From: Cheilinus undulatus
Lineage: Eukaryota > Chordata > Actinopteri > Labriformes > Labridae
Length of the DNA: 64,000 bases
Assembly (NCBI RefSeq): GCF_018320785.1
Contig: NC_054886.1
Location: 7,563,207 to 7,627,206 of the forward strand
Reading direction: 5' to 3'
Positions 49,329-60,739 of the stretch are shown piece after piece. The position numbers were made by a program, and so were the translations under genes. How positions within the stretch are numbered: the stretch's first letter is position 1; the number at the start of each line of letters is the position of its first letter. The notes under the pieces were generated by a model. It was not told the origin of the DNA and did no database searches. It worked only from the letters and a program-made list of their open reading frames with translations.

Positions 49329-49676
49329 ATGGCATCTCTGCGCCCCGAGAACCCGCTCTCCTCCGCTGCGCACCTCTGCGTCTTTCTGCTGACCGCCTCG
49401 GCCTGGATGGCACTGCCGGGACCCAGCGGAGCTTTAACCCGGCGCGGCGGGGAGGAGGAGGACCGTGTGTTGGACATGGGCGGCGGTGGACGAGGCTCCC
49501 CGCCGGGCTTACCGAGGGATGTTGACGAGGAATCCGTCAGCGTGGAGAGCTCGGGCCGCTTCAGGAGGGCTCTGTCCCGGGATAAACAAATGTCTCTGCT
49601 CAGCAGTTCGTTCGTGCTCAAAGGGGATGCGACCCACAACCAGGCGATGGTCCACTGGACAGGAGAGAACAGCAGC
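49329..49676 (+). CDS. sorcs2: Sortilin-related VPS10 receptor 2, first coding exon
   Basis: The exon encodes 116 residues and ends AACAGCAGC|GTAAGT in phase 0. Residues about 13-34 ([20 protein letters not shown]) form a signal peptide. An acidic, Gly-rich propeptide follows, with a furin-type RFRR site at about residues 76-79. The last ~28 residues, including [19 protein letters not shown] and TGENSS, are the almost invariant start of the SorCS VPS10 domain. SorCS2 is a type I neuronal membrane receptor for proneurotrophins, acting with p75NTR in the cell surface/endosome system. Assignment to SORCS2 rather than SORCS1/3 rests on the neighbouring grpel1, tada2b and cfap184. Exon 2 (expected to start with VILILTK-like residues) is not found, so intron 1 exceeds 14 kb and continues past the window. 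Confidence 0.9.
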
Positions 49677-50839
49677 GTAAGTACCCGATCCCCGTCCCGT
49701 CTCGAGCCGCTGTCTGCACCACACATCCCCTTTGTCACCTTCCTCCACCCATCACTCAAAACACAGCACCACAAAGTAGTTATTGTCTAGGCAGGGGGCT
49801 GCTGCTGCTCGCGGAGGAGGAGGCGTGAAGGTTTTACGCATCCAGGTGGTCCAGCTGTACGCGCCGTGGATGCTGTCAGACTCCGGGCTTTGTTCAGAGA
49901 TCAGGAGTCTTCTGACATTTTCACGCACAAGGATGCACGCTGAGTAGTCTGGTGTGACATCACATAGTGGCTCAGGTTCACGAGCACCTTTGTTGTGGTC
50001 AACCTGCACGCGCTGCGCAGTGAAACTTTGAAAAAAGCTCTTTTGCTGAACTTTCCTTCATGTTTGATAGGGATGCGCTAAACTGGATTTTACTGATACC
50101 CTACAGGCAGATATTTCCAAGCATTTTTTTTTATATTGAGTCATTTTTGTGGATTTCTGTCATCACTTGCTCTCTTCAAATGAATTTAAAGCCAACGCAT
50201 GATGCATCTTTGTAACCCTGAAGATGCTACCCAGGAGAAATGATGGCCATATCATTTTGAAAGGAGAAATTGGCTACAAATTAGTTTTAACTGGTCCAGT
50301 GCCTTCATTTTTGTGGTAATATTTGGGTTATCGGGTCAGGCCCTTTGGGTGATGGGAAAGGCCATTTCATTTTGTGGATTTATGTTACTGTAATTGCTTA
50401 AGATGCATTTTACTGGGCACTTCTGCCATCAGCAGCAAGCAAAACAAAACTGAAGATGCTGCCTATCTATTTCAGGAGAGTAGACGGTTCTTATCATGTT
50501 CAGGGGAGGAATGGTCTGTACTAATGCGGTCAAAAATCCTGTTTTTGTCCAGTAAGATGTTGGGTATTTTATCAGTAAATGTGGGTTATCGGTACAGGTC
50601 ATTTTTGGAGGTAAAGGTATGCTGCTGTATGAGCCTACAGTGCATTTTACTTGGCCTTTATAGTTAGCAGCAGGCAAAACACAAACATGCAGCAAAATCC
50701 AGGCTATGTGCAAAGTTGTTTTTAATGATGGCTCTGAAAGATTCAAAAAGCATCTCTATTGAAGTTTCTTTCATTTATAGTGATGTACAATACTGGATGT
50801 TCACTTATACACCACATGCACCTTGATTTGTCCATTCCA
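49677..50839 (+). other. sorcs2 intron 1, 5' part
   Basis: Non-coding; GC-rich for the first ~350 bp, then AT-rich. No further exon or mobile element recognised. Confidence 0.45.
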
Positions 50840-51925
50840 AGTTCTCTCTATTTATGGATAATGGCTCTCAAGTGAGGCCTCTGGGTCTGTATGTTTTCTG
50901 GGTTCTTTTTTGACCTTCTGGATGAGTCGTTGATGCGCTCGTGGAGCAATTTTTGTAGCCCTGCCATTCCTGGAAAGGTTCACTTTGGTTCCAAGTTTTC
51001 TCCAGTTGTGGATAATGGCTCTCAAGTGAGGCATCAAGGTTTTTACATTGTTCTGGGTTCTTTTGTGACCTCCTGGATGAGTTGCCAATGCACTCTTGGA
51101 GTCATTTTGTTAGGCCTGCCCTTCCTGAGAAGGTTCACTGTGGTTCCAAGTTTTCTCCACTTGTGGGCAATGACTCTTAAGTGAGACATCCAGGTCTCTA
51201 CATTGTTTTCGTTCTTTTGTGACCTCCTGGATGAGTTGTTGATGCACTCTTGCAGCAATTTTGGTAGTTTTCCCACTCCTGGGAAGGTTCAACACAGTTC
51301 CAAGTTTTCTCTATTTGTGGACAATGGCTCTCAAGCGAGGCATCCAGGTTTTTAAGTGTTGTTCTGTGTTCTTCCGTGTCTTCCTAGATGAGTCACAGAT
51401 GCACTGTGTTAATTTGGCTGGCCACTCCTGGGAAGGTTCACCTTTTTTCCATTTGTGGACAATGGCTCTTAAGTGAGGCCTCTAGGTTTTTCTGGGTTCT
51501 TTTGTGACCTCTTAGGTGAGTCGTTGCGCTCTTGGAGCAATTTTTGTTGGCCTGCCACTCCTGGGAAGGTTCACCGTGGTCCCAAGTTTTCTCCATTTGT
51601 GGACAATGGCTCTCACGTGAGGCATCCAGGTCTGTAGATGTTGTTCTGGGTTTTTTTGTGTCCTCCTGAATGAGTCACCAGTGCACTCTTGGAGTCATTC
51701 TTCTAGGCCTGCCACTCCTGGGAAGGTTCACAATGGTTCCAAGTTTTCTCCGTTTGTGGATAATGGCTCTCAAGTGAGGCATCCAGGTTTTTCAATTTTG
51801 TTCTGGGTTCTTCTGAGTCCTCCTGGATGAGTCATAGATGCCCTCGGAGTAAATTTGGCCGGCCACTCCAGAGCAGTTCAAGTTTTTTCTATTTGTGGAT
51901 AATGGCTCTCACCATGTTTGTCTGG
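50840..51925 (-). repeat. Tandem array from a Tc1 transposase DNA-binding region (array A)
   Basis: Eight units of 140-157 bp; the phrase ATGGCTCTCAAGTGAGGC or a variant recurs near 50856, 51010, 51164, 51319, 51459, 51601, 51758 and 51897. The minus strand of each unit encodes KWRKLGTVVNLPRSGRPTKI-like, then PRAHQQLIQEVTKEPRTTSK-like sequence, i.e. the segment linking the two helix-turn-helix halves of a Tc1 transposase. The last unit continues naturally (51900-51960) into the more N-terminal part of a Tc1 element, and an end resembling TTTTTCACAGCCCTGTA lies at about 52178-52194. Frames are broken at unit junctions, so no polymeric protein is expected. Confidence 0.85.
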
Positions 51926-52196
51926 ACTCCTAACGCCTTAGAAATCAATTCGTAACCCTTTTCAGACAAATAAATGCCAGTGACTTTAGAAGGCAATGAC
52001 TTTTTCCACATAGAGCCATTAAGTTTGGAAGGCTTTTAATAAATAAAATCATCATTTAAAAAACTGTATTTACTGGGGTTATCTTTAGCTTATGTATAAA
52101 AATTATATTTCTGATTTTTATTTCAAGAGTGACAAATATGCAACAAAATAGAAGAGAAATCAGGAAGGGTCTAATCCTTTTTCACAGCCCTGTATT
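51926..52196 (-). mobile_element. Tc1-like element end adjoining array A
   Basis: Text such as GACAAATATGCAACAAAATA, AAATCAGGAAGGGTCTAATC and TTTTTCACAGCCCTGTA matches the outer end of a common fish Tc1-like transposon. It follows directly from array A, so the array seems to have grown inside this transposon. Confidence 0.65.
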
Positions 52197-54019
52197 TTGG
52201 TTTTAAGGGTTCTGCACACATTAAAAAGCCCCTTTACTGAACTTCTCTTCATACTAAATAGCATTTTAATGAACACAGGCCTCCTTTGACTCAAGCAACC
52301 CCTTTTAATAATCAATTAGTGACCTGGGAAAGGTCCTCTGACCCCACTTTGAGGACCACAATAATAAGCACTCATGTGCTAACCTCGGTGAGCGTTAGCA
52401 TGCAGGAGCAGTCCGAGGACGCGCCTGTGAGCGCACAGCGTGGAGACGAGGAGCGCCCACTAAGCAGACGAGCCGCTGTGCGTGATTTAGTCACACAAAG
52501 CCATGACTGAAATATTGATGGAGCCTTTTTGTCCATGAATTTTGCAGCGCCTTGTTTATTTGGCTGCTCGTGTGGCTGCTTGTTACGCCTTATCTGTCAC
52601 TGTCTGCTGCTGAAGTAGTGGCACTAAAGTCGATTTCAGACAGATGTTGTACCAGTTTCACTCAGAAAGAAGTCCCACTGGGATTGAGCTGTACTGTTAG
52701 AGGAGATGAAAATAGATCATACATCCAGTAAAATCATTGTTCTTAATCCTGAGACACTGAAAGAAGCCTTAAAGAACAGCTTCATGTGTATTTGAGTGAT
52801 TTCATTAGAGATTAAAGTGGATAAAGTCCATTTACTGTATAAATATGGTTGTAATTCGTCCTTAGGGCCAGGTCAAGTGAGCTCAGCCCGGCTGTGTAAA
52901 CAGCAGCCGTCTTTGTGATGGTATTGACAGAAGCAGGGGGGTTGGCGGCTGTTTGACTGGTGGTGTCTGGTGGGGACATCACTTGCAATCAGAGGCTTTC
53001 TGTCAGCGTTACACATGGCTGTTTTTATTGGCTGTGGCTGCAGGCAACGCTGGAATAAAGAAATTATAATGTGACTGTATGTGTAGCAGCCGGCAGACCT
53101 CACATTTGTTGGAGTTTTGTCACAAATTGGAGGGTAAATAATGTCAACAGAGGCATTCACAGGCAGCGTATTGGTTTATTGACTACATTTTAAGACGCTC
53201 AGGGCACTTTCACACATTATGGTGGAAAAAGTTGAGTTTAAAAAGCCTCACTAAAGTTTCTTCATGCTCCTTCAAGAAAAGCAAAAGACCTGCTTGTTTG
53301 AACCCACATTACTTTTAAAACACTGTTAAGGAGTTTGTAAGTGACTATTATGAACTTTGAAGCTTAACAATTGCACTCATTTTATCCTTTTCTTTTACAG
53401 AACCATTTTTGTGCAAACACAAATCAGCCCAGAGCCTCTGAGTGGGTGTTTTCTCATGGCAGCAGCTGATTGACGTCTAATAGCTGGAGATGCTAGAAAT
53501 AGGCAACAAAAATTACAGTTATGATAAAGTAATTTTTCCCATTTTCTAACCACGCTCATGTGGCGTTACTCATGTTCTGTGATGATTTAAATGAGCTGGA
53601 TCGACTCTTGCATGCTGAACATGGAAGCACATTAGCATGGCTTGTTACGGGCAACAGTTATTCCCTCCCCTTTCACTTTTTGGTCATGCTGTTATTAAAA
53701 ACCCCCCCCCCCCCCCCCCCCCCGCTAAGTAATTCACAGTTTTTCCATGGCTGTTCCTCTGGTTTTCTAACAAAAGGTTGGATTGCTTTAGCAGTCTTGG
53801 GTCCATTTGTGGTGACAGAAAATGGTTTAAGAATGAAAGAATTTGTGGTTGAAATTTACCTAACCTGGCTGAAATGTTAAGAGCCACCAATTACAGATGA
53901 CCTTCCAGAAATTTGATGTTGGATCAAACCTTTATAGAAGAGGAAATACAGCGTTGGTCCAAAGATTTGGTATTATCTCAGTTTTTTACAATTATTTTTT
54001 CTGTTACCTGGTTCCAGAG
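52197..54019 (+). other. sorcs2 intron 1, between arrays
   Basis: No exon recognised. A CpG-rich stretch of ~100 bp lies at 52385-52490. A run of 22 C residues is at 53702-53723. Otherwise unannotatable. Confidence 0.4.
53702..53723. repeat. Poly(C) run, 22 nt
   Basis: Twenty-two consecutive C after a short A run; the other strand is poly(G), able to form quadruplex-like structures. Length may be polymorphic or affected by sequencing error. Confidence 0.95.
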
Positions 54020-54800
54020 TGGCTCTACTGTAAGATGGCTGCTGTTCCTGGATGAGTCGTTAATGAACCCTTGGAGTAATTTAGTTAGGCTGGCCGATCC
54101 TGGGAAGGTTCACCACATTACCAAGTTTTCTCTATTTGTGGATAATGGCTCTCAAGTGAGGCATCCAGATCTTCAGATGTTGTTCTGGGGTCTTTTGTGA
54201 CCTCTTGGATGAGTCATTGGTGCACTCTTGGAGTCACTTTGGTAGATGTGCCACTCCTGGGAAGCTTCGCCACAGTTCCAAGTTTTTTCCATTCGTGGAT
54301 AATGGCTCTCAAGTCAGGCATCCATGTGTTTAAATTGTTCTGGGTTCTTTTGTGACCTCCTGAATGAGTCACCAATGCACCCTTGGAGTAATTTGGTAGG
54401 CTGTTCGCTCCTGGGAAGGTTTACCACAATACCAAGTTATCTCCATTTGTGGATAATGGCTCTCAAGTGAGGCATCCAGGTCTTTAGATGTTGTTGCGGG
54501 TTCTTTTGTGACCTCCTGGATGAGTTGTTGATGCGCTCTTGGAGTCATTTCGGTTGACCTGCCACTCCGGGAAAGGTTTGCCAAAGTTGCAAGTTTTCTC
54601 TATTTGTGGACAATGGCTCTCAACTGAGGCAACCAGGTCTTTAGATTTTGTCCTGGCTTCTTTTGTGACCCCATGGATGACTCATTAATGCACTTTTGGA
54701 GTAATTTTTTACCTGCCACACCTGGGAAGGTTCCAAGTTTTCTCCGTTTGTCGACAATGGCTCTTAAGTGAGACATCCAGGTCTTAGATGTTGACCTGCA
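54020..54800 (-). repeat. Tandem array from a Tc1 transposase DNA-binding region (array B)
   Basis: Five to six units of the same family as 50840-51925, same orientation, with the marker phrase near 54141, 54297, 54451, 54609 and 54752 (spacing 143-158 bp). Minus-strand frames contain LIQEVTKEPATTSKDLDASL. Two kilobases of unrelated sequence separate it from array A. Confidence 0.85.
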
Positions 54801-56084
54801 CAGCAGGTACATGAGTTTGGTTGTCAGTAATGCCTCAACGGTTGATCCTTCAAAGTGTAAGGTCCCTCTTTAGGATGAGGACTGATGAATAATGGGATTG
54901 CAGTACTTTGGCATTTAGGTCTGTACATATAAGCCATAAAAAGTGACATTCTCGTTGTGAACTTTCTCCATCTACACCTCCTTTTTGTGTTTAATCGAGG
55001 CGTAGGGCCTCCATGGATCTTTGCCCGAGGCTCTGCCAGTCTGGGAGCTCTGAGTCGGACTCACCTTCAGTCGCCTCGGCGTGGGTTTGTACTCTGAAAG
55101 GTCATTTAGACGCAGTCCATCCCAGCCTAATAAACACAGACAAATGGTGCCATTCAATTTCCCCTCAGCTGACATTTATGAGCGCTGTGCAGATTGATGG
55201 CAGAGAAAAATGAATCTCTGCCTCCCCTCTTGTTCCACTAATTCCATTAGAGGTTTGAAAAGTAAGATGCTGCTGAAAGGGTCAATGGTGTGGAGGACTT
55301 TAGTTGTCAAATATGTCTTAAAGATGGGTGATTTTCTCTGAAAACCTTTAGGCTAATCACCACATCGTTTCACTCAGACTTCACAGCTTTTGTTTCTGCT
55401 CTCCTGCTGATTTTTGTCTCTTTTTTTGGGATGCAAATGTTTTGACAAGAGGATGCATTCTTCTTTAAGCATCATTATTAGAAGCTTTGTTATTGAAAAC
55501 AGCTCTTGTGTGCTGTCATCTGTCCCTGAAGCAGCAACAATCACTTTTCTTCTCTAGGCCTTGATTGGACGATTTATGTCTGAGGACTCTCCCTGGGGTG
55601 TTTCCAGGAGAGTCCTTGAAGAGCAGAGATAGGTGCTGGAGTAGGAGCAGATTCAGGATATTTAAGGTAAACAGAAAAATAAATGCATGTGGGATAAATA
55701 AGAATGCATTCCCTTCAGGTGCTGGAGTATAAACATTGTAAAAATCCAATATTATGGAGGTTAAAGGCCCCAGCTTAGGCTGTTTGATCGTATTTATGAA
55801 GCTGAGAATATCAATGCTGAAAGAAAGTCTAAAAAGTGACTCAAAAACGAGGAAGGATGATTTCTGTATCACTCAACGTGTCATCCAGATCATTTATGTG
55901 TCTTTAATCATACACAGAGAAGTTTTTCTCTTGTTTAGTAAAAGTCAAAGAGGGATGAAGACAGCAGGTTTGTTTATCAGAGCGTAGATATGAAGGATCT
56001 TCCTCATCCATGCGAGACTGTTCAAGAATTCAAGACTTCTCTATTCTTCTTTTTGCTTCTTCAGACTTTTTTTTTTTATAGCTA
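54801..56084 (+). other. sorcs2 intron 1, unannotated part
   Basis: No exon, repeat or mobile element that I can support. Part of it (about 55010-55200) is GC-richer and repeat-free. Confidence 0.35.
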
Positions 56085-56960
56085 ATGATGCACAGAGGCT
56101 TTCAAAGAAAGTGCATAACCTTCAGCAGCGATTACAGCCTTGAGTCTTTTCACTATGATGCTATAGCTCTGGACACCTGGAGGGATTTTCTGTCGTTCTT
56201 CTTTTCCTCTCAAGCTCAGTTGGGCTGGATGGGGATCGTTGTGGACAGCCATTTTCATGTCTCTCCAGATATGCTTTGGCTGGGCCCCTCTAGACTCTGG
56301 CTCCGTTCTAGAGTCTCAGAACTTTGGTGCTTTCCTGGCGAACCAGTCTGCATTCACACCAGCTTAAGAAGAACCAAAGTGGGAGGACAGGTAAAAGTAA
56401 ACACAAAACTGACAAAATGGGGGTTTAGCATTGAATACCTGCAAGCTCGGCAAACTTGCTTCTCCTTGTACGACTCTCCAGCTTCACCTGGAGTTCTGTC
56501 AATGCCCAAACCTTTTTGTCTCTTCAGCAGACCACTTTTTCTCCATTTTCCTCTCGTCTTCACAACCTAGAGCATGACACGCCCACTGATGAAGTCACAG
56601 TTTGGCAAGAAAGAACCAATTGATTTTGGTTCCAGCTGAGAAAAAATTAGCTTCGGGAACCAGCAAGGAACTGTGCGCCAGTCTAAAAGGCCTAACAGAG
56701 TTGTCCCTAAGTCACTCCTGTGTTGTCTTAGCTGTGTGCTTAGGGTCTTTTTCATGAGGTCCTGAGTGCTGCGGAACAGATTTTTATTGAGAATATTTCT
56801 GTCCTGTGCTTACTAGTCTCCTAGTCCCTGCTGCAAAAAAGAAAAAAAACACCCCCACAGCATGATGCTGCCTCCACCAAGCTTCACTGTTGGAAGGGTA
56901 TTGGGCGGGTGATGAGCAGTTCCCGGTTTCCTCTTGACTTGACTCAACTTGGGCTGCACA
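56085..56960 (-). mobile_element. Tc1-like transposon interrupted by another insertion
   Basis: Segments 56085-56290 and 56694-56960 are consecutive parts of one Tc1-like element: text around TTACAGCCTTGAGTCTTTTC, GGGCTGGATGGGGATCGTTG, TAGCTGTGTGCTTAGGGTC and CCCACAGCATGATGCTGCC. The minus strand of the latter encodes the GGGSIMLWG motif region. The intervening 56300-56690 is unrelated and carries GAACCAG/CTGGTTC-type motifs near both ends, so it is a later insertion. Transposase is broken. Confidence 0.7.
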
Positions 56961-57257
56961 GCGTTTAGTGCTGTTTCACAGTTGCATTCATGATGTCGGG
57001 CTGTTGCATAAAGGCTGGTATTATTTTTCTATTAGGTAGTGCTTGAAAGATTTACAAAAATGCCTGCAAACAGCCTTTTAAGTTTACAGTAGTACCACTG
57101 AATTTGTACTTTTTAATCATAGCTTTATTTTTAATAAATTTCTTTTTTAATATTCAGCAATTTTGAAAGCAGTACTGTAAAAATGTATTTTTTATGCTCT
57201 GTAATATCTTTATATTGTGAGTCAATGCAATGGCAAGTAGCATTATTATCCACTTTA

Positions 57258-57985
57258 GATTCTTTGCAGATGATGTCACACAGCAGCAGAGAACTCCCTT
57301 GGGGGGCAAGATGTGGTTTCTGCATGGAGAAACTACCAAAAAGGCCATGTTTGAGATGTTAACAGCTATGTCAAGCATTCAAAGTGCAAAAATATAAACA
57401 TTCTTTTTGTGTCCCAAAAGTAGTGAAATATTCAGGCAAAAAAAAAAAAGGAGAAACAAAGCCTGATGTATGCCCTCAGCTGATGTCCATCCAGTCTCAC
57501 TCGTGACTGGAAATCCAGATCATTTGTTTGTTTTGCTGGATCTATTTGGCTTATTAAACGTGGATTGAGCGACAACAGAGGAAAGGAAACTGGCACTCAA
57601 ACGGGAGCTAGCTACCGGCGTTCACATTAAAGAGACGATTCGTCGAACAGGCTTAATCATTCTCATCATTACTTGGGCTCTTACCCCATGAGGTTTACTC
57701 GATGACAGTCTATCACTGTTTCAATTAAAAGCATGTTTGGGACAAAATGGGGATTTTTTAATATGTTAAAGGGGCTCAGCTAGCCTCTTAGCTCAGTTGA
57801 CTCCTCAAGACTAAAATCAATTTACTGTAAATTGTAGGGATCTCACTCGGTGTATGTAGAAAGTTTCTGATAATGATTGCAGTGTACAGATCCATTAGAA
57901 CTCCAAACCCTCGTCTGTTCCCATTCATTACTTACAGCCTTCCCCCACTTCCTGGATCATGTGACTGCAAACAACCTTTAAGTGC
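57258..57985. repeat. Dispersed repeat, copy 2 (unknown family)
   Basis: Aligns with 236-1035 in the same orientation, with blocks such as GCAGCAGCAGAGAACTCC, CAAGCATTCAAAGTGC, GGGAGCTAGCTA, CAATTAAAAGCATGTTTGGG and CCCACTTCCTGGATCA (each conserved in part). No open frame is shared. Copies are 57 kb apart. Confidence 0.6.
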
Positions 57986-58588
57986 AACTGCAGGTTATTG
58001 ACAAGTCACGCAGCACTACTTTATTCCTCTCTCTGTCTGTGCCAATGATACTGATAGTGATTCTAAAATATAGACAGGATTCTTCTAAGTGTCGCCTTTC
58101 CAGACAGCCAAAGATGATGCCTGTATGTTGAAGCACTTAGAAGTAGCAGCGTTTCTACTGTAGGTGTATGACCATGGTTGTCATAGTCCTTTTTGGAGTC
58201 AAATGCTGGGTTCTACAGTTAATGAAAGGCAATGCAACTGCACATTTTGTTGTTCCATGCATGCGTTTTGGGGAAAAGCATCACTGTGTGCAGCTAGCTG
58301 GCTAAACAGTTAAAGTTGGATCCCTTAGTCTAATTATTTGCAGTTTTGATCTAGTAAAGTGGATGAAGTAGTCAGGTGCTAACTTATTTACCAAGACTAA
58401 ACCGAATGACACCATCAGATGTAATCTTGTTTGATAAACTCATCCAGGGAAATCCTTTAGAGAAGCTAAGCTGCATTAGTCTGACTTTGTTTTCGTTATG
58501 ATTTCAAACGTCTGATTGCCCGTTCTCCTCCGGGACGGTCTGAAATGTTGAACCGACAGTTACATCATCGGGACCGCTTCAAACATCC

Positions 58589-58931
58589 TGTAACAGAACT
58601 ACTCAGAACGGATTAAACATGCAGAGTATGTTCAGCTGATTTAAAGATTGCAGCTCTGAGGACATGACCTGATAGTAGGATGTTATTTATTATGAAGAAG
58701 AGGATGTAGGATCGTTGTTCATGGACGTAGGAATAAAGAACGCCATCCTGTAAGGGGACCCAGGATCTCAGCCTTGTGAATAAAGAGAGCCTCCTCTGCT
58801 GAAAGCTTTCTTTTGTTGCCGTCTCTCTCTGAGTTGTTGATCCGCCTGAGGGGACTCTGAGATGTGTACTCTCTATTTCTGTCTCCTCTCTGATACTGTG
58901 CCTGTGTTTCTGCAAGGAAACAGCCCCTACA
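58589..58931 (+). mobile_element. Solo LTR-like sequence (retrovirus-like, tentative)
   Basis: About 340 bp starting TGTAACAG and ending CCCCTACA (TG...CA). It contains AATAAA followed by a CT-rich block and CTCTGAGTTGTTGATCC, which resembles the R-U5 layout of old gammaretrovirus-like LTRs. No internal retroviral genes, primer-binding site or target duplication were found. It could equally be an unrelated unique sequence. Confidence 0.3.
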
Positions 58932-59779
58932 TTTAATAGCATTTGTCTATTTTGTGTGTATCGATTGTTTCAGACTGTACTCAGCGCACACACCTCTTTA
59001 AATTTCTAAGTGCGCGCTCGCCTCTCCCTGCTGGCCCGTCCCACAGTAGCCTAAGTGATTAATGAGCAGCAAAAGGGCCGCTGACAGTCCAAACTCTCGC
59101 CTCGCCTTCCACCCCTCCAAAGGGGAATTGTGGGTAATTCCTGCCACTTCCTGGTTTAAGAGCCCTCCTGGGTGGGAGTACATTTAAGCAGAAGAACACT
59201 GGATTTATGGACTTATGAATGTTGAAGGATTTAGAGCATAAAAACAACATGAAAGTGCATCACTTCATCCGCCACGTGTGCATGGATTAGTGGGTCTGAC
59301 CTTGGTGGAAGACAAGAGGCTGATAGAAAACCAGACAGCTTAACTCAACCAAAGAGAAGGTAATAGCACTTAGTTTGTGGGGTTAACTCAATATTTATGT
59401 ACAATAACAAGATTAATGTGCAGCACTGGAGCACAGGGACTGGCTGGAACTTGATCTGAGTCCTAAATCTGGGGTCAGGATTTGATTTAGCATCAATTTT
59501 TGATGAAAACTAATTCCTAACTCACAGCACATCAACTATTTCTAATGAAGAGGTGATTATTTCAGTGTCTGCTCCAGTCTGCTGTCCACTACGGAGCTGG
59601 AGATTAACATTTGACACTATAAAGCCTAATAAAGAATGTTGATGATCATGTATTTTAACCTACTTTTGTTGCATTTTTATCAGCTGATTTTAGGCTGAAT
59701 AAAAGCAATGGTTTGTCTTTCTGCGACATATGTCCAGCATGCATTGGGGCAGTTTTTAGCTTAGTGCAAAGCAGTCAGG
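58932..59779 (+). other. sorcs2 intron 1, unannotated part
   Basis: No recognisable exon or element. GC-rich at about 58985-59170. Confidence 0.35.
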
Positions 59780-60030
59780 ATGAGGGTCAGCACCTCCAAG
59801 TCCAAGACCGTTGTTCTCTGATGGAAAACGGTGGATAGCTCTGCCTTGGGTGAAGAACTTCAAGTATCTCAGGGTCTTGTTCAGGAGTGACAGGCTGGTT
59901 GGTGCATCAGCAGTATTGCAGGTGGACAGTTGTGATGAAGAGGGAGCAGAGCCAGCTTTCGATTGACCAGTTGATCTTCATTTCAACCCTCACCTATGGT
60001 TGTGAACTCTTGGTAGTGACCGAAACAATG
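59780..60030 (+). mobile_element. LINE reverse transcriptase fragment
   Basis: Text such as GTCAGCACCTCCAAGTCCAA, GAACTTCAAGTATCTCAGGG, GTTGTGATGAAGAGGGAGCA and CCTCACCTATGGTTGTGAAC parallels the LINE piece at 44270-44500 and the FKYLGVLF...TLTYGHELWVVTE region of fish LINEs. The frame is interrupted and both ends are truncated. Confidence 0.65.
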
Positions 60031-60739
60031 CAAACATTCTACAACCCATCGCTGAGGGAAGCATGCAGTAACATCGTAATCAAGATAAATCTCCAAAGCA
60101 AGCTCTCTAAACAACAACACGCCATTATTTTCACAGAACGGTCATGGAGACCTGAAAATCACACTTTGACACATACTTTGTTGCATTTTGGTATCAGGCC
60201 TTCAACAGGAAGTTGTGTAGTCCGTTAAAGCACCCTCTGATGTTTTTCGGCATCAAGTCTTCATTAGAAAGTCATGTTGACCTCAAAAACAGACTTTGAT
60301 GTATTTCTCACTGCATACACACCCCTACATAAATCTTGCCCAGTGCATACTAAAGCGAGCCTGTTGGAGTGATTTCATGAAGATAGCGATTATTTACATG
60401 TGGATAAATGAAGCTTAGCGTTAGTTCATGCAGGTCACGGTAGTCGTACGCCCCACTGTGATCAGCTGACGGCCAACTGATCCCAATTTTCACCTTCCAG
60501 CTTCGACAACCAGTCACAGCTCTTTCTCTCAACACAGTGGTCCATTTAAAATGACATACCTCCCACTGATCCCTGCTTGCATTAATGCTGATACATCACA
60601 CTGCTGCTGCTGGCAAAGCTTCACCTCCTCCACCCCAGCTTCCTCTAACTAGTACTGCACAATTTGGCAATAAGGTGCATTTGTGATTATGATATAACAG
60701 AAATGGTATGTGTCTACTTGCTTTGTAAGCAAGGAAAAT

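Noticed and set aside
49070-49774. 234-codon minus-strand open frame opposite sorcs2 exon 1
   Set aside because: It is the antisense shadow of a GC-rich coding exon; the plus strand matches SorCS proteins and has a correct splice donor.
50852-51295. Transposase-like open frames as functional genes
   Set aside because: They are fragments of the tandem array; frames break at unit junctions and lack a catalytic domain.
52286-52510. CpG-rich plus-strand open frame as a sorcs2 exon
   Set aside because: No similarity to the VPS10 domain expected from exon 2, and no convincing flanking splice sites.
50840-54800. CRISPR-like array
   Set aside because: Units are ~150 bp without short identical repeats separated by unique spacers, and the genome is eukaryotic.
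56085-56570. 161-codon plus-strand open frame as a gene
   Set aside because: It runs over Tc1-like sequence and a nested insertion, and has no domain or splice context.
58613-58942. 109-codon minus-strand open frame
   Set aside because: It runs antisense through the LTR-like block and has no recognisable domain.
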